A DNA stretch of 12,734 nt from JBIOUF01 sp044866695 (GTDB taxonomy: Bacteria; Actinomycetota; Actinomycetes; Propionibacteriales; Nocardioidaceae), in assembly GCA_044866695.1 (NCBI GenBank), contig JBIOUF010000103.1, positions 1-12,734 on the forward strand, in the 5' to 3' direction. Positions 1-8,300 of this stretch are shown piece after piece (position 1 is the stretch's first letter; each line of letters begins with the position of its first letter). Both the position numbers and the translations under genes were made by a program. The notes below the pieces were generated by a model, which saw nothing but the letters and a program-made list of their open reading frames with translations, had not been told where the DNA came from and ran no database searches.

Positions 1-718
1 CGGTCGCCGAGTACGCGTTGTGGGGGGCGAAGAACCCGATGGTGTTGTAGCCCCAGTAGTTCGACAGCCCCTTGTGCAGCAGGTGCGGGTCCTGGACGTA
101 CTGGTGCACCGGCATCAGCTCGATCGCGTTGACGCCGAGGTCGGTCAGGTGCTCGATCGTGGTGGGGTGGGCGAGCGCGGCGTACGTCCCGCGCAGCTCC
201 TCCGGCAGCCCCGGATGCAGCCGGGTCAGGCCCTTGACATGTGCCTCGTAGATGACGGTCTCGTGGTACTCGTGGGCCGGCGAGCGGTCGTGCCCCCAGT
301 CGAAGAACGGGTTGACCACGACCGACAGCATGGTGTGGCCGAGGCTGTTGGAGGCGTTGAAGGCGCTCTCGTCGTCGAACCGGTAGGAGAACAGCGACTC
401 GTCGCCGTCGATCTGCCCCTCGATGGCCTTGGCGTACGGGTCCACGAGCAGCTTGCTCGGGTTGCACCGGTGGCCGGCCGCCAGGTCGTACGGCCCGTGC
501 ACCCGGAAGCCGTAGCGCTGGCCGGGCTGGATGCCGGGCAGGTAGCCGTGGTGGACGAAGCCGTCGGTCTCGGCCAGCTCGATGCGACGCTCCTTGCCCC
601 GCTCGCCGACCAGGCACAGCTCGACCTTGTCGGCGACCTCGGAGAAGAGCGCGAAGTTGACCCCCGCGCCGTCGTAGGTCGCGCCGAGGGGGTAGGGCCG
701 TCCGGGCCAGATCTCCAT
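1..718 (-). CDS. glgX: Glycogen debranching enzyme GlgX/TreX, N-terminal 239 residues (cut by window edge)
   Basis: This enzyme hydrolyses alpha-1,6 branch points of glycogen or limit dextrins in the cytoplasm, giving linear malto-oligosaccharides that TreY can use. The visible part starts MEIWPGRPYPLGATYDGAGV, the usual opening of a CBM48 domain (about residues 5-110), with NFALFSE and YGFRVHGPYD. The start of the GH13 isoamylase-type barrel follows: VIYEAHVKGLT (about 155-165), GVNAIELMPVHQY (195-207) and NYWGYNTIGFFAPHNAY (220-236). These motifs are typical of the GlgX/TreX family, usually about 700 residues, so roughly two thirds and all catalytic residues lie outside the window. The ATG at 718 is preceded by AAGGA ten bases upstream. 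The gene begins 49 bases after the treZ stop on the same strand with no terminator-like hairpin between, so it is probably the last visible gene of the operon. GlgX and TreX cannot be told apart here. Confidence 0.95.
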   Translation of the reverse strand, partial: MEIWPGRPYPLGATYDGAGVNFALFSEVADKVELCLVGERGKERRIELAETDGFVHHGYLPGIQPGQRYGFRVHGPYDLAAGHRCNPSKLLVDPYAKAIEGQIDGDESLFSYRFDDESAFNASNSLGHTMLSVVVNPFFDWGHDRSPAHEYHETVIYEAHVKGLTRLHPGLPEELRGTYAALAHPTTIEHLTDLGVNAIELMPVHQYVQDPHLLHKGLSNYWGYNTIGFFAPHNAYSAT

Positions 719-767
719 CGATGGACCGTCCTTGTCTTGGTGGTGGCGGGGGGTGGGTCGGGCCGGG

Positions 768-2510
768 TCAGTCCGGGTCGTGTCGTACGACGGCGGCGGA
801 GTCGGCGGGGAGGGTGAGCCGGCCGTCCCGCGCTTCGACGTCTCGGTCCCAGGCCAGGGCGATGCCTCCCGGGCCGCCGTCCCCGACCGGCAGGGTGCGG
901 GCCTGGCTGCCGAGGTTGACCAGCACGGTGAACGCCCCTCGCCTCATGGTGAAGGTGCTCGTCAGGGCATCGTGCGACACCTGGACCCGGTCCGCCCGTC
1001 CGTCGCGCAGGTCCGGCTCCGAGCGGCGCAGCGCGAGCAGGTCGGCGTACCAGCGCAGCAGGCGGTCGTGCGGCGGCCGCGCCGGCTCCGCCCAGTCCAG
1101 CCGCGACCGGCGCATCGTCTCGGCGTCCTGCGGGTCAGGGACGTCGGCCTCGGCCCAGCCGTGGGCGGCGAACTCGTCGCGCCGTCCGTGCCGCACCGCC
1201 TCCGCCAGGGCGGGGTCGGTGTGGTCGGTGAAGAACTGCCACGGCGTGCCCGCGCCCCACTCCTCGCCCATGAACAGCATCGGGGTCCAGGGCGCGGTGA
1301 GCAGGATCGCCGCCCCGCAGGCCAGCCGTCCCGGCGCCAGCGACGCCGAGAGCCGGTCGCCGAGCGCCCGGTTGCCGACCTGGTCGTGGGTCTGCAGGCT
1401 GGCCACGAACCGCCAGCCCGGGGTGGTGCGGTCCACGCGGCGCCCGTGGTGCCGGCCGCGGAAGCTGGACCAGGTGCCGTCGTGGAAGAACGGCGAGGTC
1501 GTCACCTTCGCCAAGGCCTCCGGGGCCGCGAAGTCGGCATAGTAGCCCTGGGTCTCCCCGGTGAGTGCCACGTGCAGCGCGTGGTGGACGTCGTCGGCCC
1601 ACTGCGCGTGCACGCCCAAGCCGCCCTGGTCGCGCGGGGTCACCGTGCGCGGGTCGTTGCGGTCCGATTCCGCGACCAGCCACAGCGGCCGGCCCAGCTC
1701 GGCGGACAGGGCGTCGGTGCGGGCCGCCAGCTCCTCGAGGATGTGCACGGCCCGGTCGTCGCGCAGCTCGTGGACCGCGTCCAGCCGGAGCGCGTCGGCG
1801 TGGAAGCAGCGGAACCACTGCTCGGCGTTGTCCAGCACCCAGGCGCGCACCTCGTCGCTGCCGGGGGCGTCGAGGTTGAGCGCCGGTCCCCACGGCGTGG
1901 TGTGCCGGTCGGTCAGGTACGGACCGAACTCGGCCAGGTAGGCGCCGTCGGGTCCGAGGTGGTTGTAGACCACGTCGAGGCAGACCCCCAGGCCCGCGGC
2001 GTGCGCGGCGTCGACGAACCGCTGCAGCGCCGCCGGTCCGCCGTAGGCCTCGTGCACCGCGTACGGCGCCACGCCGTCGTACCCCCAGCCCCGCGAGCCC
2101 GGGAACGGCGCCACCGGCAGCAGCTCCACGACGGTCACGCCGAGCCCCACCAGGTGCGGCAGCCGCTCGACGGCGCCGTCCAAGGTGCCCGCCCGCGTGA
2201 ACGTGCCGACGTGCAGCTCGTAGAGCACCGCGTCGGGCAGCGCGACGCCGGGCCAGGAGCGGTCGGTCCACGAGAACGCCGTGGTGTCGAACAGCCGGGA
2301 GGGCCCGTGCGGCCCCTCCGGCAGCCGCCGCCCACGCGGGTCGGCCCGGGGCGGCCCGCCGTCGAGGGAGAAGGCATAGGTCGCCTCGGCGTCGCAGTCC
2401 ACCGCGACCCGCCACCAGCCCGCGTCGTCGCGGGCCATCGGCACCCGGGCCTCGCCCAGCACGAGCTCGACCCGGTCGCGTCGCGGCGCCCACACCGAGA
2501 AGCCGGTCAT
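768..2510 (-). CDS. treZ: Malto-oligosyltrehalose trehalohydrolase TreZ
   Basis: This GH13 enzyme hydrolyses the alpha-1,4 bond next to the trehalosyl end of maltooligosyltrehalose, releasing free trehalose and a shortened glucan. The 580-residue protein has the usual family length. It opens with a short CBM48/E-set domain (FSVWAPRRDRVELVL, residues 4-18), followed by YELHVGTFT (97-105) and DVVYNHLGPDGAYL (179-192). The nucleophile is predicted as D244 in LRLDAVHEL, the acid/base as E281 in VAESDRNDPR, and the third carboxylate as D376 in QTHDQVGNRALGDR. MGEEWG (414-419) and a C-terminal beta domain close it. All three catalytic positions are intact. Its ATG overlaps the treY stop by four bases (ATGA), and a strong GGGAGGGG lies just upstream, so translation is probably coupled to treY. 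The frame stays open far upstream across treY, but family similarity begins at MTGFSVWAPRR. Confidence 0.97.
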   Translation of the reverse strand: MTGFSVWAPRRDRVELVLGEARVPMARDDAGWWRVAVDCDAEATYAFSLDGGPPRADPRGRRLPEGPHGPSRLFDTTAFSWTDRSWPGVALPDAVLYELHVGTFTRAGTLDGAVERLPHLVGLGVTVVELLPVAPFPGSRGWGYDGVAPYAVHEAYGGPAALQRFVDAAHAAGLGVCLDVVYNHLGPDGAYLAEFGPYLTDRHTTPWGPALNLDAPGSDEVRAWVLDNAEQWFRCFHADALRLDAVHELRDDRAVHILEELAARTDALSAELGRPLWLVAESDRNDPRTVTPRDQGGLGVHAQWADDVHHALHVALTGETQGYYADFAAPEALAKVTTSPFFHDGTWSSFRGRHHGRRVDRTTPGWRFVASLQTHDQVGNRALGDRLSASLAPGRLACGAAILLTAPWTPMLFMGEEWGAGTPWQFFTDHTDPALAEAVRHGRRDEFAAHGWAEADVPDPQDAETMRRSRLDWAEPARPPHDRLLRWYADLLALRRSEPDLRDGRADRVQVSHDALTSTFTMRRGAFTVLVNLGSQARTLPVGDGGPGGIALAWDRDVEARDGRLTLPADSAAVVRHDPD

Positions 2511-4864
2511 GACCCCTCCCGGACCAGGACGGCGACCGGTGCGGACTCGAACAGCGCGCCGCCGGCCACCACGCCGCCGTGTCGCCGGCCCCCGAGCCGG
2601 TCCCGCCAGGCGCCGGGGGGCAGCTCGGTGCTCCCGGCGGCCGCTGCGCCCCGGGCCCCGTCTGCGGTCTGCGCGACGACCGCCACCCGGCCGCCGCGCA
2701 CGAAGCCGACCCCGCCGGGCACGGCCAGCGGCCGGTAGTCGCCGGCCGGGCCGAACGCGTCGGGCAGCTCCCGGCGGACCGCGAGGCAGGCGCGGACGAC
2801 CCGGAGCTTGTCCTGGTCCAGGTCCGGCGGCGCCGTTCCGGCGTCGAGCCGCCGGCGGCGTGCGGCGTAGTCCACCGGCCGACGGTTGTCCGGGTCGACC
2901 AGCGCCAGCGACACCAGCTCGGTGCCCTGGTACAGGTCGGGCACGCCGGGCAGCAGCAGCTGCAGCGCCTTCTGCCCGAGGACGAGCGCCCGGATCGCGT
3001 CCCGGCTGGCCGCCACGGCCGCGGCCACCGCGTCGGCCAGCGCGCCGGGGGCGAGCGCGCGGTCGGCCAGGGCCAGGACCGCGGCCTCGTAGCCGGCGTC
3101 CGGGTCGGTCCAGGTGGTGTGCTGCTTGGCCTCCCGCACCGCCTTGGTCAGGTAGCCGCGGAGCCGGTCGGCGGTGACCGGCCCCGCCCCGACCAGGGTC
3201 TGCCAGAGCAGGTGGGCGGTCGGCCGGTCCACGCCCGCGTCGTCGGCGGCCGCCGCGAAGACCGCCGAACAGCGCCGCCAGGCAGCCGGGTCGGCCGCCA
3301 CGGCGAGCAGCCGGGCCCGGACGTCCTCGCTGCGCTTGGTGTCGTGGGTGGACAGGGCGGTCATCCCGCCCGGCCAGGCGGCCTGCTGGTGCGCGGCCCA
3401 GTCGTGCAGGCGGTCCGGGCCCGCCGAGCCGAGCATCCCGGGGTCGCCGCCCACCTCGTTGAGCGCCACCAGCCGGTGCCAGCGGTAGAACGCGGTGTCC
3501 TCGATGGCCTTGGCCATCACCGGACCCCAGGTCTGCTGGAGGCGTACGGCGAAGTCCGTGGCGGCCGACCTCCCGGCCGCGTCCACGGCGGTCTGCGTGC
3601 CGGAGGCCAGCCCGACCAGCGCGCGCAGCTCGTCGGCGAGGTCCGGCCGGGCGTCCGCCGCGCGCTCCCCGGCTCGTCGCAGGACGTCCAGGTCGGCCCC
3701 GGCGGGGAGCTCGGGCGGCCGGAGGTAGGCGCGGTAGACGTCTCCGCCGACCAGCAGTTCGGCGACCGCGGCCGAGAGCCGGTCCCGGTCGTGGCCGGGC
3801 AGTGCCCGGGCGGCCTGGACGAGCAGCCGGCGCGCCTCCGGGCGCAGCCCGGTGGCGACGACCTGCCGCTTGGCCGTCTCGACCACCCGGTGCAGGTCCG
3901 GCTCGCCGCCGGTGGCCGCCCAGGTGGAGTCCAGGGTCTCCAGCGCCGCGGGGGCGGCGGGGGCGAGGGCGAGCGCGACGGCGGCCGCCGCGTCGTAGCC
4001 GGTGGTGCCGGCGCACGGCCAGTCGCCCGGGAGCCGTTCGGTGCCCTCGAGGATCTTCTCCACGTACACGGGGGTGCCCGGGCGGCAGGCGTCGTGGAGG
4101 CGCTGCAGGTAGCCGGTGGGGTCTGCGAGCCCGTCCGGGTGGTCGATCCGGAAGCCGTCCACGAGGCCGGCGTGGTGCAGCTCCAGCAGCAGCCGATGGG
4201 TCGCCTCGAAGACGTCGGGCAGCTCGACCCGCACGGCCACCAGGGAGGTGACGTCGAAGAAGCGGCGGTAGTTCAGCACCGCGTCGGTCTCTCGCCACGA
4301 CGCCAGCAGGTAGTGCTGCCGCTCCAGCACCCGGCGCAGGTCCGGCCCCTCCGTGCCGGGGGCCACCGGGAACACGTGGTCGTGGTAGCGGACCACCGGC
4401 CGGCCGTCGAGGTCGGCCAGGACCAGCTCGCCGGCGGCGAGGGTCTCCGCCACGGTGCCGCCCAGCACCGGCACCCCCAGCCGGCCGTCCAGGGCGGGCC
4501 AGTCCACGTCGAACCAGTGCGCCGAGGCCGCGGCGGGGCCGTCGCGCAGGGTGTCCCACAGCGGGGCGTTCGCGGTCTCCGGCGCGGTGAACGCCATGTG
4601 GTTGGGCACCACGTCGACGACCAGGCCCAGGCCCACGGCCCGGGCGCGCTCGGCGAGCCGCTCGAGGCCGGCCCGACCGCCGAGCTCGGCGCTGATGCGG
4701 GTGTGGTCCACGACGTCGTACCCGTGCGGTGAGCCCCTCACGGCCTGCAGGACCGGGGACAGGTAGAGGTGGGTGACCCCGAGGCGGGCCAGGTAGTCCA
4801 CCTGGGCCGCGGCGTTGGCGAAGGTGAAGCCGGCGTGCAGCTGCAGCCGGTACGTCGCGGTCAC
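2507..4864 (-). CDS. treY: Malto-oligosyltrehalose synthase TreY
   Basis: This GH13_26-type enzyme converts the reducing-end alpha-1,4 linkage of a maltodextrin into the alpha,alpha-1,1 linkage of trehalose, giving maltooligosyltrehalose for TreZ. The 785-residue protein has the typical length. It begins TATYRLQLHAGFTF, the conserved family opening, then HLYLSPVLQAVRGSPHGYD (32-50) and DVVPNHMA (84-91). The predicted nucleophile is D241 in GFRIDHPDGL, the acid/base E269 in VYVEKILEGTERLPGDW, and the third carboxylate D508 in LSTHDTKRSED. PDLYQGTEL marks the late conserved region. The GTG at 4864 is chosen because it directly precedes the conserved opening and no in-frame ATG or GTG further upstream is better placed. 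No good Shine-Dalgarno sequence precedes it. A four-codon reading frame overlaps the start instead. The gene starts 33 bases after the STAS gene and overlaps treZ by four bases, so it is the first enzyme gene of the presumed operon. Confidence 0.97.
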   Translation of the reverse strand: MTATYRLQLHAGFTFANAAAQVDYLARLGVTHLYLSPVLQAVRGSPHGYDVVDHTRISAELGGRAGLERLAERARAVGLGLVVDVVPNHMAFTAPETANAPLWDTLRDGPAAASAHWFDVDWPALDGRLGVPVLGGTVAETLAAGELVLADLDGRPVVRYHDHVFPVAPGTEGPDLRRVLERQHYLLASWRETDAVLNYRRFFDVTSLVAVRVELPDVFEATHRLLLELHHAGLVDGFRIDHPDGLADPTGYLQRLHDACRPGTPVYVEKILEGTERLPGDWPCAGTTGYDAAAAVALALAPAAPAALETLDSTWAATGGEPDLHRVVETAKRQVVATGLRPEARRLLVQAARALPGHDRDRLSAAVAELLVGGDVYRAYLRPPELPAGADLDVLRRAGERAADARPDLADELRALVGLASGTQTAVDAAGRSAATDFAVRLQQTWGPVMAKAIEDTAFYRWHRLVALNEVGGDPGMLGSAGPDRLHDWAAHQQAAWPGGMTALSTHDTKRSEDVRARLLAVAADPAAWRRCSAVFAAAADDAGVDRPTAHLLWQTLVGAGPVTADRLRGYLTKAVREAKQHTTWTDPDAGYEAAVLALADRALAPGALADAVAAAVAASRDAIRALVLGQKALQLLLPGVPDLYQGTELVSLALVDPDNRRPVDYAARRRRLDAGTAPPDLDQDKLRVVRACLAVRRELPDAFGPAGDYRPLAVPGGVGFVRGGRVAVVAQTADGARGAAAAGSTELPPGAWRDRLGGRRHGGVVAGGALFESAPVAVLVREGS

Positions 4865-4875
4865 GGCGCCGTCAT
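4861..4875 (-). other. Four-codon mini-ORF overlapping the treY start
   Basis: Upstream of treY the sequence reads ATG ACG GCG CCG TGA (peptide MTAP). Its stop overlaps the treY GTG start as GTGA. Because treY lacks a recognisable ribosome-binding site, stop-restart coupling from this mini-ORF is possible. The layout could be chance. Alternatively, a missing base could hide a true start of the form MTAPVTATYRLQ. No claim is made that the peptide has a function. Confidence 0.3.
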
Positions 4876-4897
4876 GTCGACGGGCGGGGGCGGACGC

Positions 4898-5251
4898 TCA
4901 CGCAGTCGGCTCCCGCTGCGCCGACAGGGCGGCCGCTCGCGTGTCGTAGATGGCCAGGACGTTCGCCATCCCGGTGACGTCGATGACCCTGCGGACGTGC
5001 CGGCTGCCGATGACCAGGCGCAGGAACCCGCCCTCGTCGGCGAGCCGGCGCTGCAGGCTCAGCAGGGCGCCGAGGCCGGAGGAGTCCAGGAAGTCAACGC
5101 CGGTCAGGTCCAGCACCAGCTCGGGGGGGCGGTCGCTCAGCGCCTTCTCGGCCTCGGCGCGCAGCAGGTCCGCCGTGTCCAGGTCGACCTCCCCCGCCAC
5201 GTCGAGCACCGTGACCGTGTCGACCTGGTCGGTCGTGAAGGTCAGTGGCAT
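4898..5251 (-). CDS. STAS-domain anti-sigma factor antagonist (SpoIIAA/RsbV-like)
   Basis: This is a small cytoplasmic switch protein. In the unphosphorylated form, STAS proteins of this family bind an RsbW-type kinase and free its partner sigma factor. The kinase inactivates them by serine phosphorylation and a PP2C phosphatase reactivates them. The 117 residues form one STAS domain, with VTVLDVAGEVDLDTA (13-27) and the phosphorylation loop GVDFLDSSGLGAL (51-63). S58, the second serine of DSSG, is the predicted acceptor by analogy with SpoIIAA. The frame can be extended to an ATG at 5320, but the ATG at 5251 has AGGGAGA five bases upstream and is where family similarity starts. The gene lies 69 bases after the multidomain kinase/phosphatase and 33 bases before treY, all on one strand. 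It is the obvious substrate of the neighbouring PP2C and RsbW-like domains, though this is inferred from position and family. Confidence 0.93.
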   Translation of the reverse strand: MPLTFTTDQVDTVTVLDVAGEVDLDTADLLRAEAEKALSDRPPELVLDLTGVDFLDSSGLGALLSLQRRLADEGGFLRLVIGSRHVRRVIDVTGMANVLAIYDTRAAALSAQREPTA

Positions 5252-5255
5252 CGGG

Positions 5256-5262
5256 TCTCCCT
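5256..5262 (-). promoter_or_regulatory. Ribosome-binding site deciding the STAS gene start
   Basis: AGGGAGA on the minus strand lies four bases upstream of the ATG at 5251. The alternative in-frame ATG at 5320, right after the kinase stop, has no such sequence. This supports the shorter 117-residue protein. Confidence 0.75.
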
Positions 5263-5320
5263 GGTCGACAGGACGGCTCGGGCGTGCCCGGGCCGCACGG
5301 AGGCATCCGGACAGGGGCAT

Positions 5321-8300
5321 TCAAACAGACGGCTCGCCATCGGCGCCCTCCGATCCCGCCCGGACCACGCTCCACACCGACTTGTCCCAGCGCCCCAGGC
5401 GGCTGCCCCAGCGCTCGCTGAGCATGTCCACGATCCGCAGGCCGCGGCCCCACTCGTCGTCGGCGCGAGGGGCCCGCAGCACCGGCTCCTCGGTGCGGTC
5501 GTCGCGAACCTCCACCACGACCGCGTCGCCGCTGGTGCGCACCTGCAGCTCGATCGGCGGCGAGCCGTGCCGTACGGCGTTGGTCACCAGCTCGCTGACC
5601 ACGAGCACCACGTCCTGGACGGTGGCCGGCGCGAGGCCCTCGCGGACCAGCCGGTCCACGACCAGGGCCCGGGCGGCGGCCGGTGCGGAGACCTCGGCGG
5701 GCAGCCGCTCGGTGAGCACCTCGCGGCCGCCGGGCACGTCCATCGCCGCCACGAGGATCGCCACGTCGTCGTCGGAACCCTGCGGCAGCACCCTCGCCAC
5801 GAGCCGCTCCGGCAGCCCCCGCGCGGAGCCCGTCCAGCCGCTCACCACGCGGCCGACCGCGTCGATGCTCCGGTCGATGTCCGTGCCGCGCCGCTCGACC
5901 AGGCCGTCGGTGTAGAGGACCAGCGTGGAGCCCTGCACCATCTGCAGCCGCTGGTCGGTGAACCGGGTCGGCCCGGCGCCGAGCGGCGGGCCGCCCGGGC
6001 TGGGCAGGCGCACCACGCCACGGCCGGGGGTCCGCATCAGCGGCGGCAGGTGGCCGGCGTTGGCCACGGTCAGGAGCTGGTCACTGGGGTCGAACACCGC
6101 ATAGACGCAGGTCACGATCTGGGTCTCGCCGAGGTCCCGGACGATCCCGTCGAGGTGCTGCAGCATGCTCGCCGGCTCGAGGTCCAGGCGGGAGTACGCC
6201 CGGATCGCCGAGCGCAGCTGCCCCATCACGGCGGCGGCGCGCACGCCGCGGCCCATGACGTCGCCGATGACCATGGCGACCCGGCCGGCGCCCAGGTCGA
6301 CGACGTCGTACCAGTCGCCGCCGACCCGCGTGCCCTCCGCGCCGGCGGCGTAGTACGTCGCCACGTCGAGGTGCTCCACGTCGAAGCTCGATCGTGGCAG
6401 CAGGCTGCGCTGCAGCTCCTCGGCGATGGCGTGCTCGCGCGCGGCGACCTCGCGGGCCGCCTGGGCCTCGGTCAGCTGCCGCTGCGCCCGCACCTGCTCG
6501 GTCACGTCCTGGCACGAGCCGACCAGCCCCACCACCTCACCCGCGTCGCGCAGCGCCTCGGCGACGGCTCGGATGCGGCGCTCCTCGCCGTCCGGCCGGA
6601 CGATCCGGGCCTCGACCACGCCGAGGCCGCCCCCGCGGGCGGCTTCCAGCGCCCGCTCGACCCGCTCCCGGTCCTCGGGATGCACCACCTCGAGGATCCC
6701 GGGGAACCCCAGCTCGTCGGTACGCCGCTGGTCGATCCCCAGGATCCGCAGCAGCTCGGCCGTGACGTCGACCCGGCCGTCGACCAGGTCGACCTCCCAC
6801 GACCCGACGTGCGCCAGGCGCTGCGCCTCGTGCATGCGGGTCTGGCTCAGCTCCAACGCCGACCGGGTGCGCCGGGCCCGGTCCAGCTCCAGGTTGGCCC
6901 GGACCCTGGCCAGCAGCTCACGAGAGGTGAACGGCTTGGTCAGGTAGTCGTCCGCCCCCGCCTCCAGCCCCTCGGCGGCCCCGTCCTCGCCGGCCCGGGC
7001 GGTCACCATCAGGACCGGGACGCTGGTGGTGTCGGGGCTGCGGTGCAGCGCCTCGAGCAGGCCGAAGCCGTCCAGCCGCGGCATCATCACGTCGGTCACG
7101 ACCAGGTCGGGCACGGCCGCCTCGACCCGGTCCAGCGCGTCCAGCCCGTCGACGGCGGTGTCCACCACGTAGTGGCGGCGCAGCAGGTCTGCGATGTACT
7201 CGCGCATGTCGCGGTTGTCGTCGACGACCAGCACGCGGGGCCGGTCGTCGCCTGGGCTGGCGTCGGGTCTCTCGCCGGTCTCCTCGAGCCACTGCAGCGC
7301 CTCCTCGAGGTAGCCCCGGGTCTGCTGCTCGCCCACCTCGGCCGGATGCGTGCCGGCGCGCACCCGGTCGGGCGGGAGATGGCCGCGGCCGTACGGCAGC
7401 CGGACCACGAACGTGCTTCCCCGTCCCGGCTCGCTCTCGACCTCGACGGTGCCGTCGTGCAGGGCGACCACGTCGGCGACCAGGGCCAGCCCGACGCCGG
7501 TGCCCTCGTGGCTGCGCGCCTCGGTGTCCGTGACCCGGAAGAACCGGGTGAACAGGTCGGCCCGGTCCCCGGTCGGGATCCCCACCCCCGTGTCGGCGAC
7601 GCGGAGCTCCGCCCGTCCGTCGTGGTCGCGCAGTGTGACGGTGATGCCCCCGGCGAAGGTGAACTTCAGCGCGTTCGAGAGCAGGTTGAGCACCAGCTTG
7701 GCCCACAGGTCCCGGTCGACGTACACCTCCTCGGGGAGGGTCTCGCAGCCCACGGTGAGGGACAGCCCGGCCCGCTGGGCCGCCTCCGCGAACCACCCGG
7801 TGAGCTCCCTTGTGTAGGCGGCCAGGTCGGTCGCGTCGTACGTCGCGGCGTCCTGGCCGGACTCGAGGCGGGAGAAGTCCAGCAGGGTGTTCACCAGCTT
7901 GAGCAGCCGTCGTCCGTTGCGCAGGACCAGGTCGAGCCGGTCGCGCTGGGCCGGGGACAGCGGCTGCGAGGTGTCGGCGACCGCGTCCTCGGCCGGACCG
8001 AGCAGCAGGGTCAGCGGGGTGCGCAGCTCGTGGCTGACGTTGGTGAAGAACGTGGTCTTGGCCCGGTCCAGCCGCTCCAGCTCGCGGGTCCGCTCCTGCG
8101 CCGACTCGAACGCCAGCGCCCTCGTCAACGCCGCGACCACCTGCCCGGCGACCAGGTGCAGCAGGTCTCGGTAGCCCTGGTCGAACGGGCGGAACCGGTT
8201 CAGGCCCACCACGAGGAAGCCCATCGGCCGGTCCGGCGGCTGTGCTCGCAGCGGCTCGACCCAGGCCTGCTTGGGCGGCTCCGGCCATGCGCCGGTCGGC

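Noticed and set aside
768..4559. A 1263-codon minus-strand frame suggesting a longer treZ or a treY-treZ fusion
   Set aside because: Upstream of 2510 it is an out-of-frame reading of treY, rich in Arg/Gly/Ala/Pro, with no family similarity. TreZ similarity begins at the ATG at 2510.
5279..5290. CGGGC/GCCCG hairpin between the kinase fusion and the STAS gene as a terminator
   Set aside because: The loop would be two bases and there is no T tract on the transcribed strand, so it is unlikely to stop transcription.
5252..5320. Longer STAS protein starting at the ATG at 5320
   Set aside because: The extra 23 residues are Arg/Pro-rich and not part of a STAS domain, and no ribosome-binding site precedes 5320, while AGGGAGA precedes 5251.
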